DNA from: Candidatus Methanofastidiosia archaeon | GTDB taxonomy: Archaea > Methanobacteriota_B > Thermococci > Methanofastidiosales > NM3 | Assembly: GCA_020854925.1 (NCBI GenBank) | Contig: JAHKLV010000200.1 | Span: 1-11,737 of the forward strand | DNA: 11,737 nucleotides | Direction of reading: 5' to 3' | Program-made: the position numbers and the translations under genes | Notes under the pieces: generated by a model | Databases searched by the model: none | Told to the model about the DNA's origin: nothing | The model's input: only the letters and a program-made list of their open reading frames with translations | Shown: positions 6,964 through 11,737 of the stretch, piece after piece | How the letters are laid out: each line of letters begins with the position of its first letter | Position numbering within the stretch: position 1 is the first letter of the stretch

Positions 6964-8256
6964 ATGCTTTCAGCAAAACTCAGCAGATACGACATCTTAT
7001 CACAACAGGAAAAACTCATGCGGTATACGATCCGCAAAGGGGCGCAGACGTCACCCTGGATACAGACGCAGCTCAAGCGAGCGGGGCTGACCCCCGACGA
7101 CATCAGGGGCAAGGAAGACCTCGCCAAGATCCCCTTCACCACGAAGCAGGACCTGCGCGACAACTACCCGTTCGGCATGCTTGCCTGCCCCCTCGAGGAC
7201 GTCGTCCGCTTCCATGCGTCGTCCGGCACCACCGGCAAGTCCACGGTCGTGTACTACACGCAACAGGATATCGACACCTGGGCGGGGCTCATGGCACGCG
7301 TGCTGCAGACGACCGGTCTCACCAACAGGGACATCATGCAGATCATATACAATTACGGCTTTTTTACCGGCGGATTCGGGTTCCACTACGGCGCCGAGCG
7401 CCTCGGCGTCTCGGTCATACCGTCCGGGTCGGGGAACACGAAACGGCAGATAGAGATAATGCGTGACTTCAAGACCACGTCCTTTACCAGCACGCCGTCC
7501 TATGCGCTCCACCTTGCTGAGGTGGCGCGCGAGATGGATGTCGAGCCCTCGTCGCTCTCCCTGCGCCAGGGGGTCTTCGGGGGGGAACCGTGGTCAGAGG
7601 CCATCCGCCGCCAGATAGAGACGGCATTTGGCATCGACGCCTACGACAACTACGGGCTTTCCGAGCTGTGCGGACCAGGCGTCGCGTGCGAATGCGAGGA
7701 AAAGGACGGCCTCCACGTCTGGGAGGACTACTTCATCCTTGAGGTCATCGACCCGGAGACGGGCGAGGTGCTTGCCGATGGCGAGAAGGGCGAGCTCGTC
7801 TTCACGCCGCTGTGGAAGCAGGCGATGCCGCTTTTGCGCTACCGCACCGGCGACATATCCAGGATTATGGACGACGAATGCGGCTGTAGCCTGCCGTTCA
7901 AGAAGGTTGAGCGCATCACCGGGCGCAGCGACGACATGCTCATCATCCGCGGCGTCAACATCTTCCCCAGCCAGATAGAGGAGGTCATCTCCCAGCACCC
8001 CGCCTTCAGGGGGCACTACCAGATCGTGGTCGAGAAGCAGGGGGCCATGGACGCACTTTCCATCAACATGGAAGTGACGGACTCGCTCTTCTCCGGCAAT
8101 ATCAAGGACCTGCTGCATATACAAAAGGATTTGCAGGAGCGCATCCGCTCCACATTTTTCATATCCGCCGATGTGAAGCTCGTTGAGGAAGGCAGCATCC
8201 CCCGAAGCATCGGCAAGGCACAGCGTGTCATAGACAAAAGAGGTGAACAGCAATGA
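6964..8256 (+). CDS. Phenylacetate-CoA ligase family, AMP-forming
   Basis: Encodes 430 residues, the usual PaaK length. The family adenylates an acid (often phenylacetate or another aryl acid) with ATP and passes it to CoA. Visible are the ATP loop FHASSGTTGKS (83-93), the A5 motif YDNYGLSE (227-234), the GPGVACECEEKDGLHVWEDY block (237-256) typical of PaaK, YRTGD (293-297), the hinge GRSDDMLIIRGVNIFPSQIE (320-339), and the C-terminal catalytic Lys region PRSIGKAQRV. Coenzyme F390 synthetases of methanogens belong to the same family, so the substrate is open. ATG 6964 has SD AGGAGGG at 6951-6957. It is the first gene of a four-gene operon; its TGA overlaps the next ATG (ATGA). The neighbours (symporter, ACT protein) suggest an imported organic acid as substrate. 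Confidence 0.9.
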   Translation: MLSAKLSRYDILSQQEKLMRYTIRKGAQTSPWIQTQLKRAGLTPDDIRGKEDLAKIPFTTKQDLRDNYPFGMLACPLEDVVRFHASSGTTGKSTVVYYTQQDIDTWAGLMARVLQTTGLTNRDIMQIIYNYGFFTGGFGFHYGAERLGVSVIPSGSGNTKRQIEIMRDFKTTSFTSTPSYALHLAEVAREMDVEPSSLSLRQGVFGGEPWSEAIRRQIETAFGIDAYDNYGLSELCGPGVACECEEKDGLHVWEDYFILEVIDPETGEVLADGEKGELVFTPLWKQAMPLLRYRTGDISRIMDDECGCSLPFKKVERITGRSDDMLIIRGVNIFPSQIEEVISQHPAFRGHYQIVVEKQGAMDALSINMEVTDSLFSGNIKDLLHIQKDLQERIRSTFFISADVKLVEEGSIPRSIGKAQRVIDKRGEQQ

Positions 8257-8366
8257 TGTACGGATTACCGGACACAACATTCATAGCTATCGTAGGCATA
8301 CCTACCGCCATCGTGCTTGTCCTCATCGCGTGGGGCAAGTTCTACCATCCCGAGGAGGGCGAGTGA
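8253..8366 (+). CDS. Symporter small accessory protein (37 residues, one TM)
   Basis: A short ORF fills the gap between ligase and symporter: start MMYGLPDTTF, then a hydrophobic helix (about residues 10-27, IAIVGIPTAIVLVLIAW), then GKFYHPEEGE. It resembles the small accessory peptides that sit just before sodium:solute symporter genes in archaea ('M.Gl.D...' start, one TM, short charged tail). The likely role is to assist assembly or activity of the symporter in the membrane (inference). AGGTG at 8241-8245 is a strong ribosome site. The ATG overlaps the ligase stop (ATGA), and the stop lies one base before the symporter ATG; the symporter's own SD (GGAGGG, 8354-8359) is inside this ORF, which argues for coupled translation. 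ATG 8256 is an alternative start. Confidence 0.75.
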   Translation: MMYGLPDTTFIAIVGIPTAIVLVLIAWGKFYHPEEGE

Positions 8367-8367
8367 C

Positions 8368-9876
8368 ATGGACAACACCCTCATGGCCACCATCGTCATC
8401 ATATACTTCGCCGCCCTCATGTTCCTCGGGTCGCGGGCTTCGAAACGCATCAAGTCCTCCAAGGACTACATCCTTGCAGGCAAAAGCATCGGATTCTGGA
8501 TGTTTGTCATCCTCATGGTGTCGTCCACCACGTCGGGCATGACGCTCCTCGGAACGTCGGGCCTCGGATTCAATACGGGGTGGCCCACTATCTGGGAGCA
8601 GATCTTCGTTCCGCTGACGGTGGCCGTCTGCATCGTTATCTACGGCACGAAACTGTCGCAGATTAGCAACGCCAGGGGATACATGACCGTCCAGGACTAC
8701 TTTGCCGACAGATTCTACAGCGCACGCACCATACGGGGCATCTCAGGCGTGTCCGTCATCACGACAAGCCTCATCTACCTGGTGGGGCAGTACACCGCCA
8801 TCAGCATCGTGCTCGTGTGGCTCTTTGGCATCACACACACCCAGGCGCTCCTCATCGCAGGGACTTTTGTCTTCCTGTACGTGATGCTGGGCGGCCTGTA
8901 CGCCGTAGCGTGGACCAACACCATCCAGGGCCTGTGCATCATTGTGGGTGTCATCATCATCGCCCCCTTGGTTATCAAGAACGCCGGCGGCTTTACCGCC
9001 ATCAACAACGTGCTTGCTTCCATCGACCCCGAGATGGTGACGCTTTCCTACCCGTCTGCGTACGCCCCGTACGCGTTTGCCACGCCGGCATACCTCGTGT
9101 CGTTCTTCTTCCTCCTCGCCTTCGGCCTCGGTGCGAGCCCGCACATCGTGAACAACGTGCTCGCCGTGAAGAATCAGAAGATCTTCAAGTACGCGCCGGT
9201 CGCCGCCTTTGGCATCTACGTGACCATCATGTTCCTCATCAAGATCGTCGGATTCTCCGCGAGGGCGCTGGTGGAACAGGGGCAAATGAGCGTCCCCTAC
9301 GCCGACTTCGCCTTCATCGCGTCGGTGCAAAACGCGCTGCCTGAAATCGTGTGGCCGTTCTTTGCCGTCATCGTCCTTGCGGCCGTCATGTCGACGACCG
9401 ACCGCATGATGCTCACCATCGGTGCCACGGCAAGCTGGGATATCTACAAGAACATCTTCAGGCCTGACGCTGACGACAAGAAGATTACCCTCTACTCGAG
9501 GCTTGTCGTGGTCGTGGTCGCCATCGTCACGATGGTCCTTGCCATCAATCCGCCCGAACTCCTTGCCTGGCTCATTTGGATGAGCATAGGGGTGACGCTC
9601 TCCGTCTTTGTCGTGCCGCTTCTTGCGGGGCTCTACTGGAAGCGTGCCACGAAAGAGGGTGCCATGGCCGCCATGGTGATAGGCTTTATTTCCGCCGTCT
9701 CCACCGGCTACTACCACCAGTACATCGCGAAGCTCCCTGTGCACTTTTCCTTCTACAGCTTCATCGTGGCAATCGTCGCGATGATCGTAGTAAGCCTGCT
9801 CACCCCCAAGCCGCCGGAGGATGTCATCAAGCGAACGCACACCGGACTCTACATAAACCCCCGAAAGGAGGAGTGA
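8368..9876 (+). CDS. Sodium:solute symporter (SSF family)
   Basis: Encodes 502 residues with about 13 hydrophobic segments, as in SSF (PutP, PanF, acetate/monocarboxylate carriers). Family marks are the early KSSKDYILAGKSIGFW (29-44), GMTLLGTSGLGF (57-68) in TM2, GGLYAVAWTNTIQG (175-188), and VMSTTDRMMLTIGATASWDIYKN (340-362), where S342/T343 match the usual Na2-site Ser/Thr. It should import an organic solute with Na+. Substrate cannot be read directly; the upstream acyl-CoA ligase suggests a carboxylic acid. In the TDxxQ-like site Asn184 replaces the common Asp. The C-terminus after the last TM is charged (KPPEDVIKRTHTG...). ATG 8368 follows the accessory gene stop by one base. The stop is 4 bp before the ACT gene. 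Confidence 0.92.
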   Translation: MDNTLMATIVIIYFAALMFLGSRASKRIKSSKDYILAGKSIGFWMFVILMVSSTTSGMTLLGTSGLGFNTGWPTIWEQIFVPLTVAVCIVIYGTKLSQISNARGYMTVQDYFADRFYSARTIRGISGVSVITTSLIYLVGQYTAISIVLVWLFGITHTQALLIAGTFVFLYVMLGGLYAVAWTNTIQGLCIIVGVIIIAPLVIKNAGGFTAINNVLASIDPEMVTLSYPSAYAPYAFATPAYLVSFFFLLAFGLGASPHIVNNVLAVKNQKIFKYAPVAAFGIYVTIMFLIKIVGFSARALVEQGQMSVPYADFAFIASVQNALPEIVWPFFAVIVLAAVMSTTDRMMLTIGATASWDIYKNIFRPDADDKKITLYSRLVVVVVAIVTMVLAINPPELLAWLIWMSIGVTLSVFVVPLLAGLYWKRATKEGAMAAMVIGFISAVSTGYYHQYIAKLPVHFSFYSFIVAIVAMIVVSLLTPKPPEDVIKRTHTGLYINPRKEE

Positions 9877-9880
9877 ACCA

Positions 9881-10261
9881 ATGGACATCATCTCCGTTTT
9901 CATCCAGAACAGGCCCGGGCGCCTTCTGCAGATAATACGGGAGATAGAGGGCATCACCCTCTACGGATTTTCCATTGCCGACGCGGGGGACTTCGGCATC
10001 GTGCGCCTGTGCGTCGACAGGCCTGCCGAAGCCATGCGCAGCCTTCGCAGCAAGGAGTTTATCGCCCACCTTACCCCGGGGCCCGCCGTTGAGGCGGCGC
10101 ACCTGGAGCGGGCGGTGGAGCTGTTTGAACGCGAGGACATCAACATCGACGACGCCATCTACGCCGTCCTTGTGGGTGACAAACGTCTCGTTGCACTCCG
10201 TGTGTCGGACCCTGAAAAGGCCGTGGCGGCGCTCGAGAAGGAAGGCATTCCCTCCTTCTAA
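9881..10261 (+). CDS. Tandem ACT-domain protein
   Basis: Encodes 126 residues in two ACT-like units. Unit 1 (1 to about 62) has ISVFIQNRPGRLLQIIREIE with the typical 'n.PGrl' turn, then GFSIADAGDFGIVRLCVD. Unit 2 (about 68-126) has HLERAVELFEREDINIDDAIYAVL and LVALRVSDPEKAVAALEKEGI, but has lost the clear N-terminal PG turn. Stand-alone proteins of this kind (COG4747-like) are often linked to PaaK-type ligases in archaea; I recall this and have not checked it. It may sense an amino acid or aryl compound and modulate the ligase or symporter; there is no DNA-binding domain. The SD AGGAGGAG overlaps the symporter stop, giving strong coupling. It is the last gene of the operon. Confidence 0.85.
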   Translation: MDIISVFIQNRPGRLLQIIREIEGITLYGFSIADAGDFGIVRLCVDRPAEAMRSLRSKEFIAHLTPGPAVEAAHLERAVELFEREDINIDDAIYAVLVGDKRLVALRVSDPEKAVAALEKEGIPSF

Positions 10262-10264
10262 TCC

Positions 10265-10271
10265 TTTTTTT
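10265..10271 (+). terminator. T7 tract ending the ligase-symporter operon
   Basis: Seven Ts begin 3 bp after the ACT gene stop and are followed by TCTCTT. Archaeal termination works at oligo-T without needing a hairpin, so this is a credible operon end. It also marks the switch from GC-rich to AT-rich DNA. Confidence 0.6.
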
Positions 10272-10422
10272 CTCTTAGTATCTACAAGCAAGTGATATTG
10301 ACAGGGTTTATTGTCGATGGCACTAGGTATAACTGTCCTTGTTTTGGGGGTACATGAAAAAAAAATAATGCATGGAGACTGACTGCTTGAACCACTACCT
10401 GTCAAAGCAAGGGTATTGTTAA

Positions 10423-10437
10423 TATAATCCGATTATA
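10423..10437. repeat. TATAAT-CCG-ATTATA inverted repeat
   Basis: A perfect 6-bp inverted repeat with a 3-bp centre lies about 20 bp beyond the stop of the candidate toxin gene. It may form part of a minus-strand terminator or a recombination/binding site, but AT-rich DNA makes such repeats common by chance. The rest of 10,272-10,455 holds no gene I can support. Confidence 0.25.
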
Positions 10438-10455
10438 CTAGATTAAAATAATGAA

Positions 10456-10740
10456 TCATCGCTTCTTGCGAGACCCAAAGAACATCTCCCATGGACCAAT
10501 ATCTGTTACTACACACTCCTCGCCCCGGAAAAACACCATTATTACAAGATTATTGGTAAGATGTGCGTGAAAAAATGGTGCCAATGGCGAGAGACATGGC
10601 TTCATCTGGGCCTTTAATTCTTCCTCAGATAAGTCCACTATCTTATTTAGGAATTTTATGATAATTTCCTTTATCCGCCCATCCTTTTGAGAATATTTAG
10701 CTGCGCTTTTCTTAGCCCGATTAGTCATCTGTAGTATCAT
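10456..10740 (-). CDS. Putative RelE/ParE-like toxin
   Basis: Encodes 94 residues. A basic helical start (NRAKKSAAKYSQKD) is followed by helix IKEIIIKFLNKIVDLSEEEL, then a beta-rich C-terminus: FFHAHLTNNLVIMVFF, ECVVTDIGPWEMFF and a basic tail GSRKKR. The order of helices, then 'l...L.nnlvi.f', then 'v.i.DIG.we', matches RelE/ParE-type mRNA interferases or gyrase toxins in outline, but I see no decisive catalytic set. ATG 10740 overlaps the upstream gene by 20 bp and has GGAG 9 nt upstream; ATG 10728 is an alternative. The overlap, small size and order (after an RHH-like gene) are the main support. It is AT-rich compared with genes to the left. It may instead be an uncharacterised partner protein. 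Confidence 0.5.
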   Translation of the reverse strand: MILQMTNRAKKSAAKYSQKDGRIKEIIIKFLNKIVDLSEEELKAQMKPCLSPLAPFFHAHLTNNLVIMVFFRGEECVVTDIGPWEMFFGSRKKR

Positions 10741-11029
10741 ATTTCGTTGCTCCGAGTAGTTCTAAGATGTCGTCTTTGGACATCCCCCCTTCTTTGAAAC
10801 TAACACGGTCCTCAATGTACTCACTCATCATCCTTCTCGCCACCCCATCGCGAAGTGATGGGCTTGCTAAGAGCTCATCTCCACACGCGATGATCAATGT
10901 GTCGATAGCCTCGCCAATGTTGTTAAGGCCAAACAGTTCCTTGATAGCTTTCAATTTCCTGTTCGTGCATTCGTTCACCTGAGTGCGAATGTTGGCTCGT
11001 GGTAGCTCCACACGTTCTTGGCAAATCAT
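10721..11029 (-). CDS. Putative ribbon-helix-helix-like antitoxin
   Basis: Encodes 102 residues. Residues about 12-46 (ANIRTQVNECTNRKLKAI, then FGLNNIGEAIDTLI) match the RHH outline: a strand, helix 1, a 'lfGl.n.geAI' turn and helix 2. The remainder is an acidic tail (MSKDDILELLGATKYDTTDD) that could wrap the toxin, as antitoxin tails do. ATG 11029 has a strong SD (GAGGAGGT, 8 to 9 nt upstream). The stop overlaps the next ORF, as is usual for antitoxin-toxin pairs. If correct, it would repress its own promoter; repeats upstream at 11156-11195 are candidate sites. Alternative: a small DNA-binding regulator unrelated to a toxin. Confidence 0.55.
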   Translation of the reverse strand: MICQERVELPRANIRTQVNECTNRKLKAIKELFGLNNIGEAIDTLIIACGDELLASPSLRDGVARRMMSEYIEDRVSFKEGGMSKDDILELLGATKYDTTDD

Positions 11030-11132
11030 CTCGTCTACCTCCTCTCACAATTTCTTATTCTTCTTTTCAATGCCCAAAATATTCAATGTTCATCTTGTCA
11101 AATGCTAAGTGATTTGCTTAATATCTTATGTA

Positions 11133-11163
11133 AATGTGTTTTAAATAGTTTTCTATACACATT
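11133..11163 (-). promoter_or_regulatory. Inverted repeat AATGTGT-N17-ACACATT around a TATA-like core
   Basis: Perfect 7-bp arms (11133-11139, 11157-11163) enclose a TTTTAAATAG core, which on the minus strand reads CTATTTAAAA and could be the TATA box of the antitoxin-like gene. A start near 11117 would give a leader of about 88 nt. A nearer AT element (about 11115-11129) is an alternative promoter. The symmetry is typical of an autoregulated promoter. Confidence 0.45.
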
Positions 11164-11205
11164 GAAACACATCAGTACACATTAATACACTATCATACTA
11201 GGTTA
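11156..11205. repeat. 10-bp-phased repeat array, consensus TACACATYRA
   Basis: Consecutive decamers read TACACATTGA, AACACATCAG, TACACATTAA, TACACTATCA, then a weaker TACTAGGTTA. The period of one helical turn puts every copy on the same DNA face, fitting cooperative binding by an RHH-type repressor. It lies next to the presumed promoter of the antitoxin-like gene on its upstream side. One arm of the inverted repeat (ACACATT) is the first copy. Confidence 0.5.
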
Positions 11206-11305
11206 GAATTAATCTCTTCCACCATGAATTGTTCTGAATGTCGATAATATTCACTCCTGCAGTGCTATCCCTGTTTATCACTACGCCACTATAGCTTCGT
11301 TCCAT
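11198..11305 (-). pseudogene. Possible IS605-type TnpB C-terminal scrap (weak)
   Basis: A 35-residue frame from ATG 11305 contains GVVINRDSTAGVNI, which resembles the 'v.dRD.NAa.NI' end of TnpB/IS605 OrfB, the last RuvC motif. The Cys pairs that normally precede it are absent, and a stop lies just upstream in the same frame, so if related it is a broken remnant. The match is short and could be chance. No other transposase part is seen. Confidence 0.25.
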
Positions 11306-11334
11306 CACATCCTACTCCTTCTTCTACATCGAAA

Positions 11335-11577
11335 TTACCAGAAATCACTAGTAGTGATGGTCCGAATTTGAATTATCCTATTTTTTCGTAGGGAACGTGC
11401 CCGCAGGCGCACATGATTGTCAGTAATGCCCATCGAAGTATGCAAAAAGAGACCTTTTACCCCCAAAGAACCATAAACCACGGAAACATCACTTATTGGA
11501 GACCTTTTTAGATGAATTTCGTGCAGGTATGCACCATTTCTGGCACTCTTAGCGTAGAACAAGAAAAGCTGTGCCAA
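11335..11577 (-). CDS. Unrecognised 80-residue ORF, possibly HTH-like or a gene fragment
   Basis: The frame starts at TTG 11577 and the open frame extends a little further with no ATG. The end, MGITDNHVRLRARSLRKNRI, then IQIRTIT, has a winged-helix flavour ('it..hVr.R.rsL.knriI.i'), so it may be the DNA-binding part of a regulator or a fragment. There is no clear ribosome site or promoter. The reading frame contains the 15-bp palindrome and both copies of the 10-bp repeat. I do not recognise a family. Confidence 0.25.
   Translation of the reverse strand: MAQLFLFYAKSARNGAYLHEIHLKRSPISDVSVVYGSLGVKGLFLHTSMGITDNHVRLRARSLRKNRIIQIRTITTSDFW
11344..11358. repeat. 15-bp palindrome ATCACTA-G-TAGTGAT
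   Basis: Perfect 7-bp arms around one base. It lies near the 3' end of the weak ORF at 11335-11577. It may be a protein-binding site or part of a mobile-element end; no partner copy is seen in the window. Confidence 0.35.
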
Positions 11578-11631
11578 GAAACTAATGCCACCGAACAGAT
11601 ACCGTCGCTCTTATTATTGGTTTGCCACAAT

Positions 11632-11643
11632 ACAATATAAAAA
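11632..11643 (+). promoter_or_regulatory. TATA-like element at the right edge
   Basis: ACAATATAAAAA is centred about 26 bp before the ATG at 11663, fitting a leaderless transcript for the partial ORF that follows. AT-rich surroundings lower the weight of this. Confidence 0.35.
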
Positions 11644-11662
11644 AAATCTATTCATGAGATAT

Positions 11663-11737
11663 ATGCATCGGATTAGGTTGGTTCTTTTGTTAATTCCAAT
11701 GATACAACGTGATGAAAATCATCTTTCTATAGATAAT
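11663..11737 (+). CDS. Start of an ORF running off the window (partial, unknown)
   Basis: Twenty-five codons are open to the edge, beginning MHRIRLVLLLIPMIQ, a basic then hydrophobic start that might be a signal or membrane segment, followed by RDENHLSIDN. An in-frame ATG at 11654 is an alternative. The TATA-like element 26 bp upstream favours 11663. Too short to identify and could be chance. Confidence 0.25.
   Translation, partial: MHRIRLVLLLIPMIQRDENHLSIDN

Larger units (their letters stand above)
11030..11737. other. AT-rich, mostly non-coding segment with remnants
   Basis: No well-supported complete gene is seen over about 700 bp. It holds the leader and promoter region of the antitoxin-like gene, phased repeats, a possible TnpB scrap, a possible HTH-like fragment, a 15-bp palindrome (11344-11358), a 10-bp direct repeat GAGACCTTTT (11449-11458 and 11499-11508) and the start of a right-hand ORF. 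The base make-up is clearly different from 1-10,260, consistent with an acquired, decaying region. Confidence 0.6.

Noticed and set aside
6964..8256. Firm naming as coenzyme F390 synthetase
   Set aside because: The family includes these enzymes, but nothing in the visible motifs separates F420 from organic-acid substrates, and the symporter and ACT neighbours favour an acid.
8743..9957. 404-codon minus-strand ORF across the symporter
   Set aside because: Very His/Asp/Arg-rich shadow typical of the antisense of a membrane protein gene.
10343..10375. Tiny ORF with a poly-Lys run in the gap after the ACT gene
   Set aside because: Only a few codons (poly-A tract), no ribosome site and no conservation evidence.
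11156..11205. CRISPR array
   Set aside because: Units are 10 bp, contiguous and degenerate, without spacers; no long repeat is seen anywhere in the window and no cas gene.

Overview
The window reads as chromosomal DNA from a euryarchaeon. The pointers are an A-type ATP synthase operon (A, B and D subunits), archaeal TATA-type promoters (TTTAAA, TTTATAAA and TTTATTAA cores, often preceded by CC or purines), several starts that look leaderless, a tRNA-Gln of archaeal type with an encoded CCA end, and small accessory proteins known from methanogens and Archaeoglobi. A methanogen or a close relative is the best guess; no marker in the window (for example Mcr) fixes the lineage. Positions 1 to about 10,260 are GC-rich and densely coded. 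From about 10,262 to the right edge the DNA is visibly AT-rich and sparsely coded, which looks like an acquired or decaying accessory segment.

Left block (1-2206): the end of atpA, then atpB and atpD, tightly packed and overlapping; this is the distal end of the ATP synthase operon. Next come genes on alternating strands: an AbrB-ACT fusion regulator (-), surE (+), nadA (-), a HAD-family phosphatase (-), a DUF2284 Cys-rich putative metal or Fe-S protein (+) and a two-TM channel-like protein with one RCK domain (-). Three convergent pairs end within a few bases of each other (0, -3 and +4 bp). Two divergent pairs have a TTTAAA core between them, and in one case the core is almost equidistant from both ATGs.

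Middle block (6643-10271): tRNA-Gln(CUG), a 245-bp non-coding stretch with promoter-like and repeated elements, then a compact four-gene operon. This encodes a phenylacetate-CoA ligase family enzyme, a 37-residue one-TM protein that resembles symporter small accessory proteins, a sodium:solute symporter and a tandem ACT-domain protein. The spacing (ATGA overlap, 1 bp, 4 bp) and good ribosome sites argue for one transcript ending at a T7 tract. My inference is a small-molecule acid module: import by the symporter, trapping as an acyl-CoA by the ligase, and sensing by the ACT protein. This is the most interesting functional unit in the window.

Right block (10,272-11,737): a two-gene overlapping minus-strand cassette that looks like a toxin-antitoxin pair (ribbon-helix-helix-like first gene, RelE/ParE-like second gene). 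Upstream is a striking 10-bp-phased repeat array that could be its operator. Further right are weak coding remnants (a possible TnpB C-terminal scrap and a possible HTH-like fragment) and the start of an ORF that runs off the window.
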